Part shown: piece after piece, positions 1 through 13,200 of the stretch | Layout: each line of letters starts with the position of its first letter | Position numbering within the stretch: the stretch's first letter is position 1 | NCBI RefSeq assembly: GCF_028554725.1 | Contig: NC_071671.1 | Location: forward strand, 27,776,001 to 27,840,000 | DNA from: Zeugodacus cucurbitae | Taxonomy: Eukaryota; Arthropoda; Insecta; Diptera; Tephritidae | Direction of reading: 5' to 3' | Length of the DNA stretch: 64,000 nucleotides | The notes under the pieces: model-generated | Database searches by the model: none | What the model was told of the DNA's origin: nothing | What the model saw: the letters and a program-made list of their open reading frames with translations, nothing else | Position numbers and translations under genes: made by a program

Positions 1-1640
1 CATGAAACCTACAATTTGAGAGGTTCTTTACCAGGCTACAGGGAATAACTGTCATTTAATTTCCAAGCCAAGACAGTTCAATAAATGACAGTATTCTTGA
101 AGCTTCCACGTTCTCTAAGAAGTGGACCTTAATGAAGTATTTACTGTTCTTTAAAAAATCATGACTTCTCAGTAAATCTTCTTAAAATAAAAACAAATAA
201 AAAAACAGTTGCAACCCAGCAGAGCTTAGTTCTTATTCTTACCCGAATATTAATTCGATTTATTTTAAGGCTAATGGTCTTTAGACCCCTTAAAACTTAC
301 CATTCCGGTTCTATGGCGCCTATAAGAATTTAATTGATTATGACTCTATTTCCAATGGTTGAATCCAAGTTCTATGGTTCAATATTATAGTCTATCGATT
401 TGTTGGTGAAGAACAATAGAAAAACAATTGAATTCCGTCCGAAGAGAACTTCGGTTGTCCCGAAAACTACCACGATGTTTCTTACTAATCCAAAAGCTTT
501 CTTGAAAGTACTCACTAAGGTTATTCTTCTTTTTTGTAATCCTTTTTATTTATTTTCTGTAATCCTTTGGTTTCGAGCTCGTTAGGTCAATATTATCGAG
601 GTCCGAGGACTATAGTGCTCTGTCCTTTAAGAATTATGAATTTTTCAGAAAATCATTTGAAAATATTGAAGAGAGCTTGCTCATGGATTCCAGTGCTTAG
701 TTCTTATTCTTGCGCGGATATTAATTTCATTTATTTTAAGGTTTCGATTTTTTAAGACTTACCAGTCGGGTGCTATGTCTATGGCTCTAGTTCCAATGGT
801 TGAATCCATTCATTCTATGGTTCAAAATTCTAGATTTTCGATCCGTTGACCAAGAAGAACGGGACAAAAATTTAAATTCTATCCGAAGATATCTTCGGTT
901 GACCCCCCTTTCAGTCAGATGTTTCGAGCTTTCATTCCAAAAGCTTTACTGAAAGTACTCAGGGAGACTATGATGTGCTGCCATAAAAATAGTTAGAATA
1001 GTTAGTTATCTCCGTGTCAGTTCTCATTTTCTCAATTTTCTCAGAGGGCATTGCTAATGTGTCGTCACAAATGCATTTTAAGAGAGTGTTGTATACTATA
1101 GTATACTGCCAATATTGTCCCTATTACAGTATTGCGAAAAAAAATAATTAAATATTCCTCTCAACTGCAGTTTTTTGTGATTTATTTTAATATTTAAGCA
1201 TTTTGTGTGCCAAAAAAAAATCATAAAAATAAATAATAGACATAAAATGAATTTTTAATAATAATATTTTTTATTTTTTTATTTAATTTTATTTTATATT
1301 TTTTTCTTAGTATGTAATGTATGTATGTAAATAATGTATTTAGTTGCTAACACATAGATTTTGTTTCTTTTTCTTTTTTCTCTTTTCATTGCATGGTGTT
1401 GTTGCAAAAAAAAAAAATAAAAACACGCACAATTAATTATTTAAATAATCGATTTTTACACGTAACGGTATTGTAATTTTTTTTTTTATTATTTTTTGCC
1501 AAAATGAATATTATATTGCTGTAATATTTGTCAATTTTTAACAAAAACACTTTTTAAATATACAAAAACAAAATACAAAAATTATTTAAAAAAAATCGTA
1601 AAACTAAAACAAAACCAAAAACAATACGAAATATGCTCAG
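1..1640. other. AT-rich non-coding DNA, likely intron or flank of the upstream gene
   Basis: I see no convincing coding exon here. Short open frames at 400-755 lie inside a diverged tandem duplication and have no codon character. The stretch just before 1640 is A-rich with only a weak acceptor. If 1641-1792 and/or 3344-3435 are terminal exons of one plus-strand gene, this is part of its last large intron. That is inference. Confidence 0.4.
224..970. repeat. Diverged tandem duplication, about 471-bp period
   Basis: The stretch GCTTAGTTCTTATTCTT occurs at 224-240 and again at 695-711. It is followed in both places by matching blocks in the same order: the TTTATTTTAAGG block, TTCCAATGGTTGAATCCA, TCCGAAGA..CTTCGGTTG, and CCAAAAGCTTT(C/A)(C/T)TGAAAGTACTCA. 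Two copies therefore lie head to tail, diverged by substitutions and indels. Confidence 0.75.
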
Positions 1641-1792
1641 GCAGTGCCTTTTCGCCATTAATCTCAACAGTGTCGTCACCGTGGCATCAGGCGCTAGTGC
1701 AACACCATCACACACATCCGCACCACTATCATCACCATGCGCACCAGCCGTGGCACAATCCAGCTGCCTCAATTGCAACGGCCGCCGTGTAG
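1641..1792 (+). CDS. Possible alternative terminal coding exon, His-rich tail (unidentified upstream gene)
   Basis: Read from 1643, the frame gives a Ser/Pro start, then a His-rich stretch (HHHTHPHHYHHHAHQPWHN) and an Ala/Thr end, stopping at TAG 1790-1792. This composition is typical of low-complexity tails of insect regulatory proteins. GC content rises sharply against the flanks. A minimal acceptor (CTCAG) ends at 1640, but the tract before it is A-rich rather than pyrimidine-rich, which weakens the case. A different frame has an ATG at 1633 and runs to 1860 without recognisable character. I cannot name the gene. The 3344-3435 exon is a stronger candidate for the same gene's 3' end, so this would be an alternative last exon. 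Confidence 0.35.
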
Positions 1793-2006
1793 AGAGCGTG
1801 AAGCACGAGAGAAACTTGTATTTGCGCGCGCAATGCATAATTAACGGTATTAAAAATTAGAATATTATTTATTTTTTGTTAAATTTAAGTTACTTAGTCG
1901 AGTGTCAACTATGCAAATATTGTGTCAAAAGTAGTTTTAGATTTGATTTTTGTTTTTGTATTTTTTTTCCTACGTCGCACTATGCGCTTGAGCTGCGGCG
2001 ACTCAC

Positions 2007-2153
2007 GAAGTGGTTACCTGTCCGGCTATTCATATAAAGTTTTTTTTTTAGACTTCAAACCCTGCAGGTGCGTACCAGACATCTACTTTCTTTTTAGTTT
2101 TCGTCCAACTTTTTAATTTTTTTTTTCATAAAAAAACGACAGGTAACCATTTC
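2007..2153. repeat. 16-bp inverted repeat around a 115-bp loop
   Basis: Positions 2007-2022 (core TGGTTACCTGTC) pair with 2138-2153 (core GACAGGTAACCA): 12 contiguous Watson-Crick pairs, then one G-T wobble and three more pairs. The loop holds a T-run and an acceptor-like ...TTTTTTTAGAC. It could be a structured intronic RNA or a short TIR element. No target duplication was recognised. Confidence 0.6.
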
Positions 2154-2280
2154 TGGCCATTTGCGGGTACGCGCCTGAGCATTGATCCAAAAATATTTAA
2201 ATAAATAAAAGCACTTCACTCAATACATCCATATTTAATTTTGTACATACAACAGTTTTGCATTTACAATTTTTTTTGTT

Positions 2281-3215
2281 AAGCTTTCACAAAAAAAATA
2301 TTTCGTTAAAAAATTTACAAAGCTTTTTCATAGAACTTTTTCCAAAAGAATCAATGAACAGCTTGTTTCTTAATTTTATATTAAAAAAAACTTTCTGAGA
2401 GCTTTTTGATTTTGAGCAATGAATTTGGTATTTTGTAAATTTGTATAACTTTTTTAATCACATCTTATTAAAATTTATTGAATATTTTTAAATATTTATA
2501 GTAGAGCTAAAGCTCTTCGAGACGTTTTTATTTTCAAAACTTCTTTTCGCTATTCTTGTTCAGATTATCATAAACAAAATTATGAAAGCTTAAATATTAA
2601 GAACAAACTATATTAAATATAAAGCTTTTATAAAGCTCTTTATAAATTAAATGCTGCACTGTAATTAAGTTATATAATTTTTGCTGCGAAACTGCAAATA
2701 GAACCTTCATTTGTTCTTGTAAATTGAACATGGCAGTACATTTTTGTTAGCCTCAAAGCTTTTTAAAAGTTTCAAAAAATTAAAAAAAATTATTTGAGTT
2801 TTTCAATCTGTTTCTTCTGTTCAGTTTTTCATTTTAATCTATTTTCTGTTTATTTTTGTTTTGAAAAGTGAAAAGACCTTTGAAGTTTTAAAGCTTAAAA
2901 AAACCCCACTCAGGCAAACTATCGTATGTAAAAAGCTCCTTTGATTCTGAAAAACTTCCTTCACTCATACAAAATATTAAAACTTCCAAAAGTTTCACTC
3001 AGAAATAGTCGAAAAAACCTGCGTTTCAATTTCTCATATGTTTATGAAACTAATTACTGAAATTTTAATTAAAGCTCTGAAGCTTTCGAAAGCTTTATGA
3101 AAGTGAAAGTTTTGCATCGCTAAAATGATTTTTATTTCTAAACGGTTTGGGTGTATGATTAAATAGATAAAAGCTTTAAATGTGAAAGCTGCGTGAAAGC
3201 TTTCGATCAGCCATA
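2281..3215. repeat. Intronic cluster of the palindrome AAGCTT / AAAGCTTT
   Basis: AAGCTT, often extended to AAAGCTTT, recurs about ten times in under 1 kb, for example near 2281, 2321, 2587, 2624, 2757, 2891, 3079, 3089, 3171 and 3196. Half-motifs (AAGCTC, GAGCTTT) lie in between. There is no coding potential. The surrounding AT-rich DNA elsewhere in the window does not show this density. Role unknown. Confidence 0.5.
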
Positions 3216-3343
3216 ATCCATAATACAAATTTGCATAGTTGAGACTTTAAAATTGTAAATCAAATTAATACCCTATATATATTTAAAGTATAAAAATTAA
3301 TTTAATTTTTTTATTTTATTTTATTTTTTTTTGTCTCTTCCAG

Positions 3344-3435
3344 GAGTGAGCGGTCTCAGCTTCAATCCATTCACGCTACCAACGTGTAACACACAAGGTT
3401 ATGGCACTAGTCAACTGGTGACATCAACAAAATAA
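3344..3435 (+). CDS. Terminal coding exon of an unidentified upstream gene
   Basis: A strong acceptor (long T-rich tract, then CTCTTCCAG) ends at 3343. The exon enters with two bases completing a codon, then encodes VSGLSFNPFTLPTCNTQGYG followed by a Ser/Thr-rich end, stopping at TAA 3433-3435. Base composition is far more GC-rich than the flanks, and the peptide has no low-complexity bias, so I take it as the real last coding exon of a plus-strand gene whose body lies left of the window. I do not recognise the family from 30 residues. The His-rich frame at 1641-1792 may be an alternative ending of the same transcript. Confidence 0.55.
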
Positions 3436-6240
3436 AATGCGCATTTGTTGGCAAACATTTGGGAACAGCAAATATCAAAGAAATCTACTACATACATACT
3501 CACATAAGACATATGAGCTGATGCGATTTGGTTACAACAAAAATTCAACATATTCGAATTACATATCTTTTCTTAGAGCTAAGTGAAGGAGGAGCGAGTG
3601 GAAGAAATGCAGAGAGAAAAAACATAATCAAATGAAAATTATATTAAATTATTAATTATAAAAAAATAAAAACTTAAATTTATATACTTATACAAATACA
3701 TATGTATAAATGAAGAAAAAATTAAAAAAAAATAATAATAAATAAATAAATAGAAAAATGGAATTTGTAAAAAAAAATAAATTCAATTAAAAATATATAT
3801 CGTTTTCTTCAACATTAAGCGTTAATAGATGCATAACATGAAAAATCGTTTAAAATTTAATATATTATATAATATATGTATTGTAGCATAAGTTAATATG
3901 TAGTAGAAATAAAAAGAAAATAATAATAAATAGTTAAGTACAATAAGTTTATTATAATTATGTATTCATATTTTTATTTTTTTCGCGTGCAATATAAGAA
4001 TTTACAGTTAATTTGATAATGTTGACATAAACATACACACAAAATAAAAGCGAAAACTAAAAACATTAAAACTTGAAAATATTAAAGTATTTTTAAGTTC
4101 TTTTAAAAAAATAAAAAAAAAATTCTCTATAATTTATACTATAATAAAAAAAATATTTTTAAGTTTTTACAATTTTATTTAATAAAAAAAATTATATTTT
4201 TAAATTCTTTAAACAATTTTATTGGTAAAAAAATAATATTTACATTTTTTTAACTATTATTTGATAACTTTGCTTTGTAAATAAGTTTTTTAATTACAAA
4301 AAATGTATTTTAAAAATAAAAATCATTAATTAAAAAAGGGAAAAATTAAAAACACGACAAATAATATCAAACATTCATATACAACTGTAAATAGCAGCAG
4401 CAGCAATTCATATCAACCAATTTATAACAACAAAAATAGCAATTTATAACAACAGAAATAATTAATAAAACATAAAAAAATTTAAATAAATAAAATTAAA
4501 AACTAAAAATTAAAAAAAAAAACTGTAGATAGTTAATGAATTTTAGAAGAATTTGTATACGAACTTTCTGTCAAAACTACAACAACAACAACAAAAATTA
4601 AAAGTGAAATTATTATTAAAACATTTAACAAAATAAATATATTATTATAAGCAAAAAAATAAAATGAAAAAATCTCAATTATTCACAACAACACACATAT
4701 ATAGTTGTTCGTACATACATACAAATTGAATATAAAATATAAATACACGAAACCCTCAAGCATACATACACACAATAGCTTAGCATTAAAGTTTAGCCGA
4801 TATTTAGCAAGAATTTTCCTCTTTTTTGCTCACAATAAACAAATAATTAATAAATAAAAATGAAATACTTAACTAGAGCAATGCTAACAATCTAATAACA
4901 AATATACAAATGAATGAGAAAAAAATACGAAAATATGAAAATTTGCAAATTCTTACTAATATAGTGACTTAAAAATTAAAAAAAAAGAATAATTTTATTA
5001 TATTTTTTTAAGTTTTTAATATTGTTAAATGCAAAAAAAAAAAATAAGGGAATTCAAAGGTTAAAGGTATTTCACAACAACAAAATATGCTTTTTTTAAT
5101 TAATAATTTTTTTTTTAATTTTTATCTAAAAATAAAAAAATACATATATTTAATAAAAAAATGATTGAAAATTAAAAATTTAAACATTATAAATAAACAA
5201 ATAATTTAAATTATAATTATAGATTTTTTTTAATATACTCTTTTTAATTTTTATTAATTTATTTTCAAAATTTATTTCACATTGTTGTTGCAAATTACTC
5301 TTGATATATTAACTGTCAAAACTTGTTTTTGTATTATAGTTATAAGCTATATTTGCCTGTACGTATACAGTAATGTAAAATATAAAATATTACATTTTGA
5401 GTACTTGCTGTTTCGTACGGTAATATTTAGTGTTTTCTAATTAATATTTGTAAAATATATTAAAAATGTAAATTAAATAATAATTAATTTAAAAATAAAA
5501 ATTATAATTAATAATTATAAAATATACATATTTTGAATTCAATAAAAAAGGTGTACGTTTACTTTATTATAACGGTACAGAAGAAAATAAATTGGGTGGT
5601 TAGAAGAAAATTTCAGTAAGTACATATGTATAAATCGGGGTTGGATGTATAAAGGTTTTAAACAGTCGAGGTCCTTAAATAGCTACTAGTAAGCTCTAGA
5701 GTCTAACATTTCCTATATAGAGACACGAATATTATGAATCAAAACGCTATATAGTGTTGTTGGTAGCTGACTTTGAAGTCATTCGAAATTCTCCTATATT
5801 TCCCGCTGAAGTTTTGAATAACAATTAACCGTGCCAAATTTCAACAAACTAACAAAAATTTCAGCAAAAGATTGCTTACTCTCCCACAATTCGTCAGTAT
5901 TAAACCTTAAGCACTTCCGCAAGGACAACGCGCAACACAGACCGCTGTTTGTGTCCCGAAGCACGTAGGCATTCCAACGCCGACGCAGATACATTCATGC
6001 ACATAAATATAGTATACACACATACAATTCGTTCCATATTTAATTCACAATCAACAATTCTATTTCCTTAAATAAATTTATTTATTTGCAACTATCAACC
6101 GGTTTTACTCATTTACGTAGCTTCCGTTTCGTTATCACACGTAACGTCATTGCGGCTGCTGTCACTTCAGACATTTCTAATTTTATGTGTATTCCACACA
6201 TCTGGCAACAATGCAGATGACGTTTTCTTTCACTTTGAAC
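3436..6240. other. 3' UTR of the upstream gene and intergenic DNA
   Basis: The stretch is very A-rich, with many AATAAA hexamers and ACAACAACA runs, and no coding signal. The transcript of the 3344-3435 exon must end somewhere here, but the hexamers are too frequent to choose one. A slightly more GC-rich stretch at 5780-6000 has a short minus-strand frame that I do not recognise and do not call. Confidence 0.5.
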
Positions 6241-6744
6241 AAATTCGCTCTGCTGTTATTGAGCTGCGAAAGCTAAACGAAAATTATTAAAATTTTATTG
6301 CAAATTAATTGTGAGTAATGTTCAATTGGTATTAACTAAACAGGCGGTAAAGAAATCAATTTTATTATATAGTGAAATTATAATATTTAAATGCAAAAAA
6401 GTGAATTTCTCGAGCGGCCGAATAAAAATTTCACTACGCGACTCCCATTTTCGGTTAGGGTCGTGGCTCGCGTATTAAACATATGTGCGAGATAGAGAAA
6501 GCCACTGCTTGCGGCTGCATGTAGCAATTGTGCGTGCGAACGAGAAGACAAGTGTTGTTTTTTTTCGTTTTGGTGTAAAGTCGAAGAAAATTTTTGAGCA
6601 AAGAATTTAATAATGAGATAATCTTTGTATTTATCCAAATACCATCAGCGAAGTGAAAGAAAAGCCAAACAAATTGTTAATTGTCTATATAATTAATTGA
6701 ATTTGAAGTAAATGTGTTGGGGAAGTGCGTGTTATGTGGTTAAA

Positions 6745-6752
6745 TATCGATA
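6745..6752. promoter_or_regulatory. DRE-like site TATCGATA in the Patronin 5' region
   Basis: An exact TATCGATA palindrome lies 454 bp before the Patronin ATG, with an E-box-type CAGCTG at 6761-6766. In Drosophila this octamer is the DREF/BEAF-32 core found at broadly expressed promoters. Whether it is upstream of or within the 5' UTR is unknown, because no initiator was identified. Confidence 0.35.
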
Positions 6753-7205
6753 AGTCGCAACAGCTGATGCACTGGTGCGTTTAATCTTTAGTGGCAAACC
6801 CCCACGCCGGTGGGGCTTAAAAAGCATTATAACAAAAAAAAATAAAGAAGTAGAAAAAACACGCCAGAGAGTGATTCACAAGTTTCAAGCAGGCGTAGCA
6901 CCTTTCCAAAACTGCACTAGCTTATGCTTATTAATGTGGAATTTGTTGTTTAAATATTTGTGTCTATGATACGTGTGAAAGAAAGTTTCGTTTAGGAAGG
7001 CTTTTTTGCTTTCTTTTTGTTGCATGAATCGAAGGATTGATTGCTGTTGTCTTCTTGTGGATTATTGTGCTCGTGGCTGAGCGAAAAACGACGATTGCGA
7101 CGACCACGACCACAACGACGCCTATCGGACGGATCGGTTCTTGAAACGACCCGCGTTGCTGGTCCTTTGGGAAGAGACATATACGTCTGATCTGGATATA
7201 ATTGC

Positions 7206-7238
7206 ATGATGGATGCTGGACAGCAAGAAACTAGACAG
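7206..7238 (+). CDS. Patronin: Patronin exon 1 (short N-terminal coding exon)
   Basis: It encodes MMDAGQQETRQ and then a canonical donor (CAG|GTATGT). Joined in phase 0 to 8831, this continues as AHHRASVKWLLAKAF, which closely parallels the N-terminus I know for Drosophila Patronin (a short acidic/Gln start followed by ..RASVKWLL). That match, rather than ORF length, chose this tiny exon. Upstream sequence to about 6250 is probably 5' UTR or promoter. Other first exons of alternative promoters may exist that I cannot see. Confidence 0.8.
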
Positions 7239-10200
7239 GTATGTATTATGTATGCGTTCTTATCTATTTTTAAGCGACACACTTGCAGTGAATACAAGAA
7301 CATAAAAAAATGAAAAGATTTCAATTTGATCGTAAACACATGCAAACATACATATGTACATAATGTGCGTGTGCTCAATATGTATGCAAAACACACCAAC
7401 CAGCCCAGTCGATGGCACTTGTTTACCCACGAATTTCGTAGCGGCAGCATAAAGGCAAAAAATATGATATCATCAAATGTCAAACAGCAATTTTTCGCTT
7501 TTTCGTCTAGTCAAAACTGTGAAGTTACAAGTGGAAGCGCATTGTATGCTCAAATAGCTCTAGCTGCTCATGTACTCCACATTCATGCTTGTAGTACATA
7601 AATCGGTATGTATGGGCGAGCAATGCACGCTAACATTGTAGGTAGCAGTAGCTGTTTTTCAAGTTGCTATTAATTGTTGCAACTTGTCTGCCTGTTGGTT
7701 TGCCAGCTATTAGTTGCATTTAAGAAAAATCTAAAAGCAATTAGGAAATCGAAAGCGTTAAGACTAACAATTGATGATTGCGGTCATATAAACTCTACTA
7801 TATATCCATTTGAGTGTGTGTATATATGCGTTTAAATGTTGGCTATATATTAAATATAAAATGTGTGCCTTTGTCGGGTTCATTCTCTATCCACCTACTT
7901 ACATACACAAGCTTTGCAAGTTGTACGCTTTGCTGTGCGCGTTATGAGCCAAGCACCTGGTTAGGCATAACCACCTACTCAATAAATATGTCAGCGACCA
8001 GTTTTTTACTGTTTTACTTTTAAATTGTTATTGTTTTTACATTCTTAATGTATGTTAATATTTTTTTGGTGTGCTTTATAACAACTTAAGTGCTTCTAAA
8101 ATGTAATAAAATAACTCAGTAATGTTGTCATATTAAATACTGTAACAGCAACAAATTGTATTGTTTCCAATTCGGTTACAAATCCAATTGCTTGCCAAAG
8201 CAAAATTCATATGCGAATTTGCAATAATCCCATAATAAAAAATAGGTGAGTCAATATCTGTGTATTGTACGAAAAATTTTGCATATGCACATTAATAAAA
8301 GCGAAACTAAAAAAAAAAAATTTGATTAAAAGAAAAGCGTATGTCTTCACTATCGCGTAAGCTTTTTATTTTACCTACGCTTCTGATAGCTATCAGTCAA
8401 TTTGGTTACACCCAAAAAATGAGCAAAGCTATGGCATGCCAAAAACTAGCTATTGTGCTTTGTTAACCCTCTTTTCCGCCCGCTGCCAAGCATTTAAAGA
8501 AAGAAAAAACGTTGCTGTTGTTTTTGTTCGTACATAAATAAAATATTACTGCCGGGTCGGCGGTTTGTCGTTTATGCTGTTGATTATGTCAACATTGGCT
8601 ATGCAGACTGCTTAATGCCAACAAAAAAAAAAAAAAAAAAATGTCGCGAAATAGTGGCCAAAGGCGGGAGTGGTGAACTTGTTGTACATTATTATTAGCA
8701 ATTATAATAATCAATTATAAAAGTAGCAAAATGTGTCGTTTAATGCAGATAAAATTCCTATTTAAAGCTTATAACTTAAACTTATATATATTATAACTTA
8801 AAGAATATATATTTTTCTCTTCTACCTCAGGCACATCATCGTGCTTCCGTGAAGTGGCTACTCGCCAAAGCCTTCAACAATAATATTCCAGATAATTTAC
8901 GTGAACCCTTCTATACGGATCATGACAATCAGGAACGGCTGAAACCGCAAATTGTTGTAGAAATGGGAAATGCAACGCTCTACTGCCAGACATTATCCAA
9001 CATATATTCGGATCCGAATTATCAAAGTCTGAATCATTGGTCCATATTGCAGACATTATCACGTAAAGGTGTGCCAGTCGCTGAGTCACCAGAGATGCCA
9101 TTAACCGAAACGGTTTTGATACAAACAAATCCTTTGAGGATAGTAAGTGCTAAATTGTTTATAATTTATAGAATTAATGGTTTTTAAGTGATTTTTACAT
9201 TTGTATTTATGTGAGTGAAGTAAGGAAAATAATGCATAAACGAAATTAGTGATTCCAAATAAGCAAATTGAGCTCTATTGTAACCTAACCTAAAAACATT
9301 TATGTTAGACTTTCAAACAAAAACGCTTCCTTAAATATTAATAGAGTAAACTAAGGAGTAGTTTTATTACAAAAATAGCATTAATTAACATCTGTGGTGT
9401 AATGAAAGTGAACTCTTTTGTAATCTAACCTAAAAAAAACACAAAAAATATTTTAGAATATTAAGTTAGGTTTTCAAAAAACACACTTCCTTAAATAATT
9501 AGTACTAAATTGTAAGGTGTAATAATTACAAAAAGAACAACAAGAAACAGCTGTTTGTTTTATTTTAAATTTTTTGTCAGTATTATCTTTTTCATAAGTT
9601 CGTTTTTGTTCTTAATATTATCCTTTTTAACTTACAGAACGCCCACATGTCCGTGATTCAATCACTAATGACTCTGTATGCAAAGGAGATAACTTCGGGC
9701 GAACGCATAGCTAATGCGGTTGCAAGGTAAGCGTGCTTAAATTTGCAAATGAATAATATTTTAAACATTTCTTTTTACTTTCACACAGAATTACGGGTAA
9801 TAATGGCCAACTGCTACCGCACGATCAGCCATTCGATCAGCTGCTGCTGTTGTGGATCTCACATGCTTGCACTTCGTTGAAGAAACGCATTGCGCGTGAG
9901 GTCGAATTGAGCACAACGGATGAAAATGTAATTTTGCATTTAATACTTAAAAGTTTTAAAAATACTAAAAAATTTTTTTTTTACACACACAGGGCGTACG
10001 CCTGCAAGTGCCCAACATTCCAGCCGTGCACGATTATCAGAGTCTATGTGATGGCGTTTGTTTAGCTTTATTTATATCGTATTATTGCCCGAAAGCGCTA
10101 CCATGGTCGCTAGTGCGTATTAATTATTTACCAGCCGTCGAGGATTCCGTACACAATGTGTCTTTAGTCAGCAATTTTTGTCAACAACATTTGCCATATA

Positions 10201-13200
10201 ATGTGTTCCATATGAATCCCGAAGATGTGACATTCATGCGCAAGTGCGTTGACACAAAAATATTTATTTAAATGAAAATTATTTAATTTTTTTATTTTAC
10301 AGTTCGATGAAGCTAAATTTAGTTGTGCTGTTGGCTGATTTATTTCTGCTCTTCGAAATTCATCCTGCAAAATGTGTTTGTTATCCCGGCATGGATGCGC
10401 CAGGTAAATTGCAAACGAGTTTATTTGTTTTTTTTATACGCGTTTTTTTCTGTTTGTATTTTAGTTAGCTATGGCTATATTTAGCGCATTTTCACTTGTT
10501 TTTTTTTTTTTAATTTAATTTTATTTTATTTTTTGCACATTTGCTCATGAGCGTGCCTACAAATATGTTGGAAGCAAAGTTCATCGAAAAAAAAGAAAAA
10601 TTATGTAAAATATGTATAAATTTGAAGTTGTTCTATATACATATATGCTGCTTTTTACTTTCCACCACCTTCCGCGTACTTGTAGTACTTTCAATACATT
10701 TGCACATGCAAAAAGTCGAACAAATATTGTTGGACAGCAGCAGCTGTTGTTTAATTTGTTGTATGCAAAAATAAAAAATAAAAAAATATTTAAAAAATTA
10801 TATTTAAAAATTTGCTCATTACCCACTGTTGAGCACCCAGTCAGAGAAGAAATATCACTAATTAATTGCTAAAAAAGTGTAAAGTGATAGACTTCACACA
10901 AAATTAGCGAACTGGTTTGTGGCACGCGCTACACACACAAACTCTCTGTTATTTTTAAAATAATAAATAAAATTTCTTTTCATTTTTTTATTTTATTTCT
11001 TTTATATTATTTTTATATTTTTTATTATTTTTTATTTTAATTTTTTTTTTATTTTTTTTTATTATTTTTATAATTTTTTTTATTATTATATTCATTTTTT
11101 ATTTTATTTTATTTTTTTATATTATTTTTATAATTTTTTTTATTATTATATTCATTTTTTTATTTTATTTTATTTTTTTATATTATTTTTATAATTTTTT
11201 TTATTATTATTTAAATCTTTTTTATTATTTTTTTTGTTTTGTTTTATTTTATTTTATAATTTTATTTTAATTTTTATAATTTTTTCTTAATATTTTTATT
11301 TTTTTTGTCAATATTTTTCTTTTCCCACAAGTTACTCTTTACCAAATTTTTCATATTATTTTTTCTAATTCTCTCATTTTATATTTATTTTTTTATTTTC
11401 AACTCGTATTAGTTTACTTTGCTTTCAAGGCACATTCCCTACTACATATCTCTTAACTCTATAAACTCATACGTTGTGCCTACCACCGTTAAATGCCCAC
11501 ATGCTTAGGTCTTAAGTTTAAATTAAGTAACGCAAAAATGTAACTAAAAACATTTAACAATAATTTGTTTAAACCAAAAAAACAAAAATTAATGAAGTTA
11601 CCAACAACACACTTATACCTAATCTCTCTTTCTCTGTACGAAAAAAAAAAACAAAAAAAAAAAACCAAAAAAACTGTGTGCCACAAATTCTTGTAGAGAT
11701 CATCAGTAAACGTTACTTTGGCGTTAATGAGCTTGGAATATGTCATCGCAGGGGTCTCACCATGCAGCCCGTCATACCAATTCCAGATCTGAGAAGCGAT
11801 TCAGATTCGAATTACGGCTCGCCAACAAATCGACCGCCATTTCAAGGTCTTTAGCAAATAGCTCAATATAGACAAAAAAACAGTATCGAAAAAAAAAAAC
11901 AAAAACAATTTCAGTTAATATATATTTGTTTAGCATTGTTATGTGTTGCATACATATGTATACTATATTATTACATATATACTCGTATATATATATATGA
12001 TTTTTTAATATTGTTGCAATTTGTTTCAAAAGCGTTGCAGTCCTTAATTAGTGCATGTTTTCGTTCATTTGTGCGCATTTCTACTTAACTTTTGTTTAAT
12101 TTAACGCACAAACACGCTAACAAGTTTGCCTTTAAATATGTTTTTGCAGTTGAGTTTCTAATCATTTTTGTTTTTTCTATATGCGTTAATTTCATTTGCG
12201 CATTTCATAATGAATTCATAATTTTCATCATCATTTCAGCAGTCAGTCTTTCATGCAACAATTTGCATTGCTTAGTTCTCATTTCCCATAGTTTTTGTTG
12301 TTGTTTTTTGGTGTGCAAGTTGCACTTATTCGTTTCGCACACTATTAACAAATAAGTCGAAGCATCGATTGAATACAAAATTAAGGTTAAAAAAAATATA
12401 TAGAAAAATTAACTATAGTGAAATAGTTCTACACTATTTTTTAAATCGAATTTCTACGAAAAAATTGCAAATACATATGTTGTTGTTGTCACTTAAAAAC
12501 TATCATCCAAGCCATTTAAATCCATTAGTATACTTGTTTTGCAAATAACAAACTTCAAAACCGTTCTTTTTCGAATTTTCGAAAATATCAAATTTCAAAT
12601 TCGAACATAATTTTTTAACTTTAATTATTAGTACAAATAATTCGCAAAGTGATATTTCTCAAATTTTCAATCAACCGCTAGTCTCCAGTAAATTTCAAAA
12701 CTTTTAAAGCTGGTTTTTTCATTTTCGAAAATTTCAAATTTCAAATACCAACCTAATATTTCTAATTTGATTCATTAGTTCAAATAATTTACAAATAAAC
12801 ATTTCTTAACATTTTCAATCAACGGCTAGTCTTCAGTAAACAGTAAATTTCAAAACCTTTAAATCTGTTTTTTTTTTTTCATTTTCAAAAATATGAAATT
12901 TAGCATTCGAACATAATTTTTTTAATTTAATTCATTACTTCCACTAATTTACAAATAAATATTTATTAAAATTTTCAATCAGCCCCAGTAAATTTAGAAA
13001 CCTTTAAAGCTGTTCTTTTTAAAATTTCGAAAATATCAAATTTAAAATTCGATCATCATTTTTTGAATCTAATTAATTTTTATATCTAGTTTTAAATAGT
13101 TCACAGTTTCAAATTAACATTTTCAAAATTTCAATCAACCGCTAGTCTCCAGTAAATTTATAAACCTTATTTTCGAATAAAACAATTTTTTTATAGTTAA

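Noticed and set aside
6992..7483. 163-codon minus-strand open frame over the Patronin 5' region
   Set aside because: It overlaps Patronin exon 1 in antisense, has no domain or homopeptide character, and the plus-strand exon is supported by family similarity and splicing.
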